The position numbers and the translations under genes are program-made. This document shows, piece after piece, positions 8,733 through 17,371 of a stretch of DNA of 64,000 nucleotides. The stretch is taken from assembly GCF_000263195.1 (NCBI RefSeq), contig NC_018748.1:2604001-2668000 (forward strand), written 5' to 3'. Under the pieces are notes generated by a model that was not told the origin of the DNA, did no database searches, and saw only the letters and a list, made by a program, of their open reading frames with translations. Positions within the stretch are counted from its first letter, which is position 1. Each line of letters opens with the position of its first letter. This DNA comes from Emticicia oligotrophica DSM 17448 (GTDB taxonomy: Bacteria > Bacteroidota > Bacteroidia > Cytophagales > Spirosomataceae).

Positions 8733-9458
8733 ATGGTAGTACCTTATAAAGAAAAAGATAGTAGCAAGCGTGAGCAGATTGCCGAAATGTTTGATAATGT
8801 TTCGCCGAAATATGATTTTCTTAATCATTTGCTCAGCGGAGGAGTTGATTTTTGGTGGCGTAAGAAAGCCATTTCTACACTTCGAAGTGTAAAGCCGAAG
8901 TTGATTTTAGATATAGCTACTGGAACGGGCGATTTAGCAATTGAAGCAGTAAAACAGCTAAATCCTGAAAAGGTAATTGGGGTTGATATTTCGGAGGGAA
9001 TGCTTTCGTTTGGCAGAGAGAAAATGAAGAAGCTTGGATTAGAAAATAAAATTGAGCTTCAAATGGGCGATTCTGAGAAATTACTCTTTGATGACAATAC
9101 TTTTGATGCGGTTATCGTTTCTTTTGGTGTACGTAATTTCGAAAATTTAGAAAAAGGCCTAACCGATATGTGCCGAGTAACAAAGTCGGGGGGAACGTGC
9201 ATGGTAATGGAATTTTCAAACCCTAAGACTCCCATCATAAAACAAATTTACGAATTTTATAGCGGCAAAATACTCCCACTCATTGGTAGATTAGTTTCGA
9301 ACGATAGCTCTGCTTATAGCTATTTACCAGAGTCGGTGAAAGCATTTCCAGAAGGGAATGATTTCTTGAGTGTATTCGAAAAAGCAGGTTTCACGCAAAC
9401 CAAGTGGATTCCATTGACTTTCGGTACCTGCTCGATTTACATTGGCAAAAAGCCATAA
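8733..9458 (+). CDS. ubiE: Demethylmenaquinone methyltransferase
   Basis: A class I SAM-dependent methyltransferase of the UbiE/MenG family, 241 residues from the ATG at 8733. The frame also has a GTG at 8706, but the ATG gives the usual start MVVPYKEKDSSKREQIAEMF. Seen features are the opening VSPKYDFLNHLLSGGVDFWWR, the SAM-binding motif ILDIATGTGDLAIEA, and the later SFGVRNFENLEKGL segment typical of UbiE. It makes menaquinone by methylating demethylmenaquinone; an additional ubiquinone role is not expected in Bacteroidota. It is followed 24 bases later by porT, an order known in other Bacteroidota. Confidence 0.93.
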   Translation: MVVPYKEKDSSKREQIAEMFDNVSPKYDFLNHLLSGGVDFWWRKKAISTLRSVKPKLILDIATGTGDLAIEAVKQLNPEKVIGVDISEGMLSFGREKMKKLGLENKIELQMGDSEKLLFDDNTFDAVIVSFGVRNFENLEKGLTDMCRVTKSGGTCMVMEFSNPKTPIIKQIYEFYSGKILPLIGRLVSNDSSAYSYLPESVKAFPEGNDFLSVFEKAGFTQTKWIPLTFGTCSIYIGKKP

Positions 9459-9482
9459 AGCTTTATACTTTTTGTAATATTT

Positions 9483-10217
9483 ATGAAAAAAGCCCCTTTT
9501 CCTAGATTTGTCTTAAAACTCTTTTTTTTAGCCATTTTTTCGCAATGCGTATATGCTCAGCAGAATCGCCCACGTTTTCAGGCAGATTATGATGCAAAGG
9601 ATATGCGTTTTGGGTATTTTTTGGGTTTAACGAGTACGAACTTCAATATTAAATTCAATAATTATTTCGTCAATAAAGATAATTATTATAGCATTACTTC
9701 CCCCGGAGTGTTGGGTCTGAAAATGGGAGGTTTAGTCAATTTTCGATTGAATGATTATTTCGATTTTAGAGTTTTGCCAACTGTTGCCATTTACGGACGT
9801 AAGCTAGAATATCAATATATTGATACGTCTTTACCTGATAACGACCCCCAAAAATTTAAAGAAAAAGCCGAGTCAAGAGAAACTGCATGGTTTGAGTTGC
9901 CTATAATGTTTAAATACAAGTCGGAAAGAAGAGGAAATGTTAGAATGTATGTATTTGGAGGTTTACGTTATGGCGTAGAGACTAACCCTAATAGCCGTAG
10001 GAATATAAATAAGTTTGTTACAAAAACCAGTGACTTAAGTATTGAGTACGGTACGGGTATTGAGTTTTTTAGGGAGTATTTTAAATTTGCACCTGAGCTT
10101 CATTTTTCGCACGGTCTTGTAAATTTAGTTGACCCCTTAACTAACGCAGGTACGGCATTGCAAGGTGTTGAGCGAATGACAACGCATACAGTTACTTTAT
10201 ATATTTTATTTGAGTAA
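9483..10217 (+). CDS. porT: PorT/SprT-like outer-membrane protein of type IX secretion
   Basis: A 244-residue protein with a signal peptide ending near CVYAQQ (residue about 26) and then a predicted beta-barrel made of alternating strands such as FGYFLGLTSTNFNIKF and VRMYVFGGLRYGVETN. Length and the position directly after ubiE match PorT (SprT), an outer-membrane component needed for type IX secretion and gliding. The identification relies partly on this gene order. A generic outer-membrane barrel of the PorT-like family is the alternative. The last residue is aromatic (LYILFE ends with Phe-Glu), as is common near barrel C-termini. Confidence 0.78.
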   Translation: MKKAPFPRFVLKLFFLAIFSQCVYAQQNRPRFQADYDAKDMRFGYFLGLTSTNFNIKFNNYFVNKDNYYSITSPGVLGLKMGGLVNFRLNDYFDFRVLPTVAIYGRKLEYQYIDTSLPDNDPQKFKEKAESRETAWFELPIMFKYKSERRGNVRMYVFGGLRYGVETNPNSRRNINKFVTKTSDLSIEYGTGIEFFREYFKFAPELHFSHGLVNLVDPLTNAGTALQGVERMTTHTVTLYILFE

Positions 10218-10301
10218 AATATTTCAAACAAACCAATTTTAGACAAAAGTTGTTAGATGCTTAAAGGTATTTTTTACAGCTTTTGTCTATTTTTTTACAG
10301 A

Positions 10302-10514
10302 ATGAAATACATCGCCATCTTTCTCGTTCGCCTCTATCAAGCAGGTGTTTCACCTTGGTTTCCACCTTCATGCCGTTATACTCCTACCTGCTCACAATAC
10401 TCCGTTGAGGCTTTTCAGAAATATGGATTTTTCAAAGGTTTTTGGCTCACCGCAAAGCGTATTGCTCGTTGTGGTCCTTGGAGCCATACACATGGTTATG
10501 ACCCTGTTCCTTAA
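10302..10514 (+). CDS. yidD: Membrane protein insertion efficiency factor YidD
   Basis: A 70-residue protein with the complete YidD core: [11 protein letters not shown], the Cys-containing [13 protein letters not shown], and [15 protein letters not shown]. The frame also allows an ATG at 10257, adding 15 mainly hydrophobic residues. I prefer 10302 because [13 protein letters not shown] is the normal family start. The protein associates with the inner membrane and assists the YidC/Sec insertion route. It follows porT by 84 bases and may share its transcript. Confidence 0.9.
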   Translation: MKYIAIFLVRLYQAGVSPWFPPSCRYTPTCSQYSVEAFQKYGFFKGFWLTAKRIARCGPWSHTHGYDPVP

Positions 10515-10716
10515 TTCTTGAAATGCTTATCGGGTACTTGTTATGAATTACTGTTTGAATTCTAATTACTCTTCAAGCATAATTATCCAATAAGTGATAA
10601 GTATTTTTAACAAAATATTCTACTGGTTTTGGTACTTTTTAAAGAAGTTTATTCACTATTTGTTTATTTTCATAAAATGAATCCTTCTTTGAGTTTATAG
10701 TTCTATAAATACTCTG

Positions 10717-10724
10717 TAAATTTG
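10717..10724 (+). promoter_or_regulatory. Candidate -7 element upstream of the DinB-like gene
   Basis: TAAATTTG matches TAnnTTTG and lies 27 bases before the ATG at 10751. There is no convincing TTG at 19-21 bases upstream. The rest of the 236-base gap after yidD shows nothing else that I can assign. Confidence 0.3.
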
Positions 10725-10750
10725 AATTTACAACAAAACCTTTCTCGGCA

Positions 10751-11275
10751 ATGACACTCGAACAACGCCAGTACCCTATCGGAAAGTGGGCACCAAAGAA
10801 AAGCTATTCGACCAAAGAAATCGAACGCAACATTAGTATCATTGAGAAGTATCCTGCTAAGTATAAGCGACTTGCCAAAAAACTCTCTGATGAAGAATTA
10901 GCTAAACAGTACCGCGAAGGAGCATGGAATGTACGCCAGTTATTGACCCACATTTCAGATATGCACATTATGCACTACGCACGCTTTAAACAAGCATTGA
11001 CCGATGAAAATCCTACTGGATTTATTGCCAATATCAATGCTTGGAATGCAACCTCCGAAATATCCAGTACACCCGCAGCAGATGCTTTACTTTTACTTGA
11101 GGCAACACACAAAAGATGGGTTTTTCTGATGCGTAGTATGTCGGAAAGTGATTTTGATAAAACCTTTTACCATGCTCTTCGCCAGTTAAATCTAACATTG
11201 GGTCAAGCACTTAGCATGGCAGCGTGGCATACCAGACACCATTTTGAACACATCAAAATTGCATTGAACGACTAA
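10751..11275 (+). CDS. DinB-family metal-dependent protein, YfiT (bacillithiol transferase-like) type
   Basis: A 174-residue four-helix DinB-fold protein. The start EQRQYPIGKWAPKKSYS is the YfiT-type N-terminus, and three histidines expected to hold the metal are in place: His67 in LLTHISD, His160 and His164 in AWHTRHHFEH. In Firmicutes the family transfers bacillithiol to electrophiles such as antibiotics. Whether this organism makes bacillithiol cannot be judged from this window, so the thiol substrate is open. The gene stands alone between yidD and the serine-synthesis gene, on the same strand. Confidence 0.82.
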   Translation: MTLEQRQYPIGKWAPKKSYSTKEIERNISIIEKYPAKYKRLAKKLSDEELAKQYREGAWNVRQLLTHISDMHIMHYARFKQALTDENPTGFIANINAWNATSEISSTPAADALLLLEATHKRWVFLMRSMSESDFDKTFYHALRQLNLTLGQALSMAAWHTRHHFEHIKIALND

Positions 11276-11376
11276 AGAAATTTTGTTGAAATATTGCTAC
11301 TTAATAAGATTTAGAAAACAAAAACAAATTCCCCTGTCAAGAAATTATTATTTGGAATTTCGAGGGGTGAAATTTT

Positions 11377-13266
11377 ATGAATAACACCTATTATGTCATT
11401 GATTTCGATAGCACTTTTACAAAAGTAGAAGGGCTTGATGAATTAGCAAATATTGCGTTGGCAGGAAGCCCAAACCAAGAGAAAGTTGTACAACAAATCA
11501 GAAGTTTGACCGAACAAGGCATGAACGGTGAAATTACTTTCTCTGAGGCTCTTAGCCGTAGAATTGAATTATTGAAGGCTAATCGTTCACACATTGACCA
11601 ATTAATTAGTTTTTTACATACTAAAGTATCGGATTCTTTCCAGCGTAACGAAAAATTCTTGCGTGAATTTTCCGACCATATCTTGATTGTTTCGGGTGGT
11701 TTTAAAGAATTTATTGTGCCAATTGTTACGGCAATGGGCTTGAAGGAGGAAAATGTATATGCAAATACATTTGTGTTTGATGCCGAAGATAACATCATTG
11801 GTGTTGACCAAGCAAATGTGTTGGCTCACGAGAAAGGCAAAGTAAAATTGCTTAGTTCATTGAACCTTGATGGAGACGTTTACGCCATTGGTGATGGTTA
11901 TACCGATTATGAACTCCGAGCTTCTGGTTTAGCGAATCGCTTTTATGCATTCACCGAAAATGTGGAGCGTGAGAAGGTTACGGCAAAAGCTGACCATATC
12001 GTGCCATCTTTAGATGAATTTTTGTATTTGAATAAATTGCCTCGTAGTCAGTCATATCCAAAGAGTCGTATCAAAGTACTTTTATTGGAAAATGTTCATC
12101 CAGTGGCGGTTGAGGCCTTCAAACGTGAAGGATTTGATGTAGAAACGCACAAAGGTGCAATGGATGAAGAAGAATTGATTGAAAAAATTAAAGGGGTTTC
12201 GATTGTAGGGCTTCGCTCGAAAACCAATCTTACCAAAAAGGTATTAGAACATGCCGATAAATTGATTACAGTAGGAGCTTTTTGTATCGGTACAAACCAA
12301 ATTGACCTTAAAACTTGTACAGAAAAAGGCATTGCCGTTTTCAATGCACCTTACAGCAATACTCGTTCAGTAGTAGAATTGGCTATTGGTGAAATGATTT
12401 TATTGATTCGTAATGTGGTTACTAAAAGTAATCAGATGCACGAAGGAAAATGGGATAAATCAGCCAATAATAGTTTCGAAGTACGTGGCAAGAAATTAGG
12501 TTTGATTGGCTACGGACACATCGGAACTCAACTTTCGGTTATTGGTGAGGCACTCGGTATGGAGGTTTATTTCTACGATATTGTAGATAAAATGCCAATC
12601 GGGAATGCAAAAAAATGTCGCTCACTTGAAGAAGTTTTACGTGTAGCCGATGTGGTAAGTTTACACATTGATGGCCGTAAAGAAAACACTAATGTTTTTG
12701 GCAAGCGTGAGTTTGAAATGATGAAAGAGGGTGTAATCTTTATGAACTTAGCACGTGGCCACGTAGTGGATGTACCTGCTTTGGTAGAAGCTATTAAGTC
12801 GGGTAAAGTGGCAGGTGCAGGGGTCGATGTATTTCCTTATGAACCAAAAACTAATAGTGAACCTTTTGAAAATGAACTCCGTGGATTACCAAATGTGATT
12901 CTCACGCCACATATTGGAGGTAGTACTGAAGAAGCTCAAGAAAGTATCGGGCACTATGTACCAGAACGCTTACTTGAATATATGAATAATGGTAGCACGA
13001 CAGGTAGTGTTAATTTCCCAGAAGTACAATTGCCATTGCTTCGTGATTCACACCGTTTATTGCATATTCACCAAAATGTGCCAGGAATTATGGCGAAAAT
13101 CAATAATATTTTTGCCAAACACCATATCAACATCATTGGGCAATACCTGAAAACTAATGAAAAAATTGGCTATGTGATAATGGATATCAGTAAAGGATAT
13201 ACCGATGAATTTGTACAAGAAATTAAAGCTATCGATGAAACGATTCGTTTCAGAATGTTATATTAA
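11377..13266 (+). CDS. serA: Fused phosphoserine phosphatase-like / D-3-phosphoglycerate dehydrogenase
   Basis: A 629-residue protein joining two serine-synthesis activities. Residues 1-215 are a HAD phosphatase of the SerB type: nucleophile motif VIDFDSTFT (Asp9, Asp11), Ser106 in LIVSGGF, and GDGYTDYE (172-179). Residues 230-545 are phosphoglycerate dehydrogenase: Rossmann motif GYGHIG (378-383), NLARGHVVD (457-465), GVDVFPYEP, and catalytic His512 in LTPHIGGS. Residues 563-629 are an ACT domain beginning LHIHQNVPGIMA, likely the serine feedback site. The protein could therefore do the first and last steps of serine synthesis; the transaminase serC is not in the window. The HAD part has all core residues and looks active, but its substrate is inferred. 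Confidence 0.9.
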   Translation: MNNTYYVIDFDSTFTKVEGLDELANIALAGSPNQEKVVQQIRSLTEQGMNGEITFSEALSRRIELLKANRSHIDQLISFLHTKVSDSFQRNEKFLREFSDHILIVSGGFKEFIVPIVTAMGLKEENVYANTFVFDAEDNIIGVDQANVLAHEKGKVKLLSSLNLDGDVYAIGDGYTDYELRASGLANRFYAFTENVEREKVTAKADHIVPSLDEFLYLNKLPRSQSYPKSRIKVLLLENVHPVAVEAFKREGFDVETHKGAMDEEELIEKIKGVSIVGLRSKTNLTKKVLEHADKLITVGAFCIGTNQIDLKTCTEKGIAVFNAPYSNTRSVVELAIGEMILLIRNVVTKSNQMHEGKWDKSANNSFEVRGKKLGLIGYGHIGTQLSVIGEALGMEVYFYDIVDKMPIGNAKKCRSLEEVLRVADVVSLHIDGRKENTNVFGKREFEMMKEGVIFMNLARGHVVDVPALVEAIKSGKVAGAGVDVFPYEPKTNSEPFENELRGLPNVILTPHIGGSTEEAQESIGHYVPERLLEYMNNGSTTGSVNFPEVQLPLLRDSHRLLHIHQNVPGIMAKINNIFAKHHINIIGQYLKTNEKIGYVIMDISKGYTDEFVQEIKAIDETIRFRMLY

Positions 13267-13285
13267 AATTTGAATTTTCTATTCT

Positions 13286-13327
13286 AAAGCCCTCTTTCTC
13301 AACTGAGAAAGAGGGCTTTTATTTTTT
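13286..13327 (+). terminator. Strong intrinsic terminator after serA
   Basis: AAAGCCCTCTTTCTCA (13286-13301) pairs perfectly with TGAGAAAGAGGGCTTT (13304-13319), with CTC-AACT-GAG at the tip, followed by TTATTTTTT. It starts 20 bases after the serA stop. Confidence 0.9.
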
Positions 13328-13737
13328 AAGCTCTTATATCAAGTAATAGATAAAATCTACCAAGTTTGTCTGCTATTCTGAAAGACTTATTGTTTATAAG
13401 TAAAAATACTTAAAATTAGAATATTACAATTATTTATGAGCAATTATGTTTTTTTATTTAAACCTATTTATTTAATTATTTAACATTTTATGAGAAAATT
13501 ATTGTTTTTGAAAACATATATTTTCTGTTTTTTTATTTTTTTATAGATATATGTTATTTTTATAAACATACAATAATTAAATTAATTAATAAGTGTATAA
13601 TTGATATTTTATCAAAAATATGCAAATTATTGTATTTTTCGAATGAAATATTTAATATAATTAACTTTTTTTAGTCTTTATTGATTTTTTATTAAGAAAA
13701 ATTTTTTTATTCAAATTTCACTTGATAATTTTAGACA
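13328..13737. other. Very AT-rich spacer with no recognisable gene
   Basis: About 410 bases, visibly more AT-rich than their surroundings, with many A and T runs. I see no open frame of note, no repeat unit and no RNA gene. TAATTTTA at about 13725-13732 resembles a -7 element (final base differs) and would start transcription close to the structured leader that follows. Confidence 0.5.
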
Positions 13738-14080
13738 CTGTTTCTTAGATAAGTACAACAATTCTTCATCAAGCCTTCTTTTCCGACCGCAGTATGGGAA
13801 GTGCTTGAAGCCTATAAATACTACGCTTAAAATGCGGGTTTATGAAGTGTACACTATCGCTTCATAAATAAAGGAAAAAGATGGCAAGTCCCATCGATTC
13901 ATAAAACTATAATAAAGTTGAATATTTTCTCACCGAGAATTTATCAACATAGAAGGAGACACTTTCATCCAAACTATAACCTAAATAATACCCTGAAACC
14001 GAGTATTACAAAACCGAGCGGTCGGAGTCTTGTGATACTTCGGTTGAAAGGGGGAATCATCTAAACTAAAATTCCTTTTT
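13738..14080 (+). ncRNA. Structured untranslated leader of the susC operon (possible cis-regulatory RNA)
   Basis: Several strong helices lie in series. TTTATGAAG (13839-13847) pairs with CTTCATAAA (13860-13868). GATGG (13880-13884) pairs with CCATC (13891-13895). AACCGAGTATTACAA (from 13997) pairs with the region ending at 14045 (TTGTGATACTTCGGTT), with one bulge and one wobble pair. GGGGGAAT (14050-14057) faces ATTCCTTTTT directly before the ATG. TCCGACCGC (13782-13790) is a perfect 9-base complement of GCGGTCGGA (14018-14026), the loop of the third helix, so a long-range or pseudoknot contact is possible. Two tiny frames with ATG starts also occur (13832-13867 and 13881-13904). I do not recognise any known riboswitch consensus. 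A regulatory role is inferred from structure and position. Confidence 0.45.
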
Positions 14081-17000
14081 ATGATGAATAAACTCTACTT
14101 ATTTATGTTTCTGCTTTTGTCTTCGATGGCAATAGCACAAGAAAAGGTCATTACAGGCGTAGTGACTTCTGCAAGCGAAGGTGGACTCCCAGGTACATCG
14201 GTTACTGTAAAAGGAACAAATTTCGGGACTGTTACAGATGCAGAGGGTAAATTTTCATTAAAAGTTCCAGCAAATAGTACATTTATCACAGTAAGTTCGA
14301 TAGGATACGTTACAACCGATATTAAAATAGATAATAAAACAATCTTCCAAATTTCTTTAGAGCCAGATACCAAAACATTAAATGAAGTAGTAGTAACCGC
14401 TTTGGGGATTTCGAGAGAGAAAAAATCTTTGGGATACTCACAGCAAGACATCAAAGGAGATGGATTAGTAGAATCTCGTTCGACCAATGTTGCAAATGCC
14501 TTATCGGGCAAAGTTGCAGGGGTGCGTATTAGTGCCAATGGTGGCCCTGGTAGCGGTTCAACTATTCAGATTCGTGGTGCATCATCGGTTTCGGGTAATA
14601 ATCAGCCCCTTATCGTGGTAGATGGTGTGCCTATTCAGCAACAATTTGACAAACAATTTGGGGGTGGAATTTCTGAAGTGAACCCTGACAATATCAAAGA
14701 TATTTCAGTTTTGAAAGGACCCAACGCCGCCGCTCTTTATGGCTCGCGTGCTGCCAATGGTGTAATTTTAATTACAACCAAAGATGGTGCAGGAAGCAAA
14801 GGACTTGGTATTGAGTTCAACTCAAACTTTACGGCCGAAAGACCATTGGTTAAGCCTAATTTTCAGAATATGTATGGTGGTGGCTCAGGCTATGTAACAT
14901 GGTACTCAGATGGATGGAGTGGCGTGATTGCACCAGATGCTTATGACCAATACAAAGCTGCTTATGGTACCGTAAGACCAGGTGTAACAACTGGTACTGA
15001 TGGAACGGACGAAAGCTGGGGAGCTCCACTGGATGGCCGATTAGTAAGACAATGGTTCACGGGAAAAGATGTGGCTCCACTTACACCTCAGCCAAATAAC
15101 TGGGATGAGTATTGGCAAACTGGTACATCACTCACTAATAATTTTGCTATTTCTGGTGGAAATGATAAAGGGAGCTTTCGCCTAAGTATGGGAAAACTCG
15201 ACCAGAAAGGTCTGATGGCTTTCAATGATTTTTACCGTAATAACTTTAAAGTTAATTCTAATTATAAAGTTTCAAAATTCCTTACCGCGGTAGTTTCGGG
15301 CGAATATGTAAAGTCAGGTGGAAACCGTACATACCAAAACGGCGACCAGTTTATTTGGTCTCACCGCCACGTGTCTTGGGACCAACTTGCCAACTGGAGC
15401 GATTATACAGGTATACATATTCAAAGAGCAGTAGCAGGAAAGCTACCTGACAATGACCCACCTAACTGGCAGCATACATTCTTTACAAATCCTTTTTATT
15501 TGAGCGAAAAACTACCATATACCAATGATAAAGACCGCATCGTAGGAAATATCGCATTGAATTTTACAATTTCTCCAGAATTGAAATTCATGCTTCGAAG
15601 CGGTACAGACATGTGGTCGGATACCCGTATTAATATTGTAAACTTTGATAGAGTTCGTAATGGAAACCGCACACCAGGACGATATTCGGAAGAAGTATTA
15701 CGTAGCCAAGAAACCAACCACGATGCCCTATTAACTTATGAAAAATCTATTTCGAAAGATTTTCATCTGGTAGCATCGGCTGGGGCAGCTCAAAGAACCA
15801 ACTTCTATAAAAGAAATTATGCCTATGTGGGCGAATTAGTAGTTGATGGAGTTTATAACCTTTCAAATTCTAATCCAAGTCAAAACGTAATTGAGAGCCG
15901 TATTCAGAAATCAGAAGTACAAAGTGTGTATGGTTCCTTACAATTAGGCTATTTGAATGCCCTATTTTTAGATGTAACCGCTCGTAATGATTGGTCAAGT
16001 ACATTGCCTTCAAATGCACGTTCGTATTTCTACCCATCGGTTTCGGCAAGTGCGGTAGTAAGTGATTTATTGAATTACCCAAAAACAGTGCTTTCGTATG
16101 CTAAAGTGCGTGCAAGTTGGGCTCAGGTAGGTAACGATGCCGACCCTTATCAATTAGCACAAACCTTCCGTGCGGGAGGTTCGTGGAATAGCTCATTACC
16201 AGAGTATTATGAAAATCTTACTATCTCAAATGCTACTCTAAAACCTGAAATTACTACGGGTATTGAAGTGGGAGCTGATTTGAAATTCTTGAAAAATCGC
16301 TTTGGTTTAGATTTTACCTATTATAATCAGTCAACCAGAAATCAGATTTTGGGTGTAGAAATCTCGAAAGCCAGCGGTTACGATAAGCGTATCTTGAATG
16401 CTGGTCAGATTACCAACCAAGGTATTGAAATAGTATTGAGCGGTAAGGTGCTCGAAACCAGCGATTTCAAATGGGATGTGGCCATAAATTACGCCCGTAA
16501 CCGCAATAAAGTAATCGAATTGGCCGAAGGTTTAAGCACCTATACACTTCAAGAGCGTCGTGGTCTTACGTCAATTGCTCAAGTTGGTATGCCTTACGGT
16601 GCTTTGTTTGGTATTGGATTCAAGCACGCTCCAGATGGACAAATTGTTTACGCCAATGGCTTGCCAGTGGTAGAAACTACCCCGAGAATTTTAGGAAACA
16701 TTCAACCAAAGTGGATGGGTGGTATTTCGAATACATTCTCATATAAGAAGTTTACACTGACGGCTTTAATTGATGCAAAAATTGGCGGTGATATTTTTGA
16801 TGAAGGAACGGGTACAGCTCGCTGGACTGGCCAATATGCTGAAACGGCAGTAGGTAGAGAAGAAGGTATTATTGGTAAAGGTGTGATGAATATCGGTACA
16901 ACCGAAAACCCACAGTATGTACCAAACGATGTAATTGTAGCTACTAATCAACTGATTGGTTATAATAATCCTCGTCGTTATCACGAAGCTGCCATTTTCG

Positions 17001-17245
17001 ATGCCTCGTATGTAAAATTAAGAGAAGTTTCTTTCGGATATAACATTCCGAAATCTGTACTCAATAGGCTCCATATTCAAAATGCAAAACTTTCATTGGT
17101 TGGTAGAAACTTGGCTATTCTATTCAAAAATACGCCACATATCGACCCAGAAGTTGACCGTTTCGGAGCCAATCAACAAGGATTTGCCTACGGCGAATTA
17201 CCAAATTCAAGAAGTTTGGGAGCAAACCTTTCGATTAGTTTTTAA
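14081..17245 (+). CDS. SusC/RagA-type TonB-dependent outer-membrane transporter
   Basis: A 1054-residue transporter. A signal peptide (cleavage near AIAQ, residue 20) is followed by a carboxypeptidase-regulatory-like domain (about 22-95), the SusC signature EVVVTALG (102-109), a plug domain with QPLIVVDGVPI and the characteristic LKGPNAAALYGSRAANGVI, and then a long barrel to the C-terminal ANLSISF. With the SusD-like lipoprotein next door it should import a substrate across the outer membrane using TonB energy. A second ATG at 14084 is an equally possible start. The substrate is unknown; no glycoside hydrolase lies nearby, and the downstream partners (aminotransferase, permease) suggest something other than a polysaccharide. 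Confidence 0.95.
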   Translation: MMNKLYLFMFLLLSSMAIAQEKVITGVVTSASEGGLPGTSVTVKGTNFGTVTDAEGKFSLKVPANSTFITVSSIGYVTTDIKIDNKTIFQISLEPDTKTLNEVVVTALGISREKKSLGYSQQDIKGDGLVESRSTNVANALSGKVAGVRISANGGPGSGSTIQIRGASSVSGNNQPLIVVDGVPIQQQFDKQFGGGISEVNPDNIKDISVLKGPNAAALYGSRAANGVILITTKDGAGSKGLGIEFNSNFTAERPLVKPNFQNMYGGGSGYVTWYSDGWSGVIAPDAYDQYKAAYGTVRPGVTTGTDGTDESWGAPLDGRLVRQWFTGKDVAPLTPQPNNWDEYWQTGTSLTNNFAISGGNDKGSFRLSMGKLDQKGLMAFNDFYRNNFKVNSNYKVSKFLTAVVSGEYVKSGGNRTYQNGDQFIWSHRHVSWDQLANWSDYTGIHIQRAVAGKLPDNDPPNWQHTFFTNPFYLSEKLPYTNDKDRIVGNIALNFTISPELKFMLRSGTDMWSDTRINIVNFDRVRNGNRTPGRYSEEVLRSQETNHDALLTYEKSISKDFHLVASAGAAQRTNFYKRNYAYVGELVVDGVYNLSNSNPSQNVIESRIQKSEVQSVYGSLQLGYLNALFLDVTARNDWSSTLPSNARSYFYPSVSASAVVSDLLNYPKTVLSYAKVRASWAQVGNDADPYQLAQTFRAGGSWNSSLPEYYENLTISNATLKPEITTGIEVGADLKFLKNRFGLDFTYYNQSTRNQILGVEISKASGYDKRILNAGQITNQGIEIVLSGKVLETSDFKWDVAINYARNRNKVIELAEGLSTYTLQERRGLTSIAQVGMPYGALFGIGFKHAPDGQIVYANGLPVVETTPRILGNIQPKWMGGISNTFSYKKFTLTALIDAKIGGDIFDEGTGTARWTGQYAETAVGREEGIIGKGVMNIGTTENPQYVPNDVIVATNQLIGYNNPRRYHEAAIFDASYVKLREVSFGYNIPKSVLNRLHIQNAKLSLVGRNLAILFKNTPHIDPEVDRFGANQQGFAYGELPNSRSLGANLSISF

Positions 17246-17371
17246 GTGAAGGAGTTAGGTTTTATGAATTATGAGTTAGAGAAGGCTTTGTAGAATAAAT
17301 CTATTTTGAACCTAAATACGACTCCTTAAAACCTAAGCTCTAAAAATTATTAACCTAAAATTTTGACAGAT

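Noticed and set aside
11391-11798. 135-residue minus-strand frame opposite the SerB domain
   Set aside because: The opposite strand encodes the well-conserved HAD motifs; the frame is a mirror effect.
13738-14080. Cobalamin, SAM or TPP riboswitch in the susC leader
   Set aside because: The conserved boxes of these classes were looked for and not found; the leader is reported as an unassigned structure.
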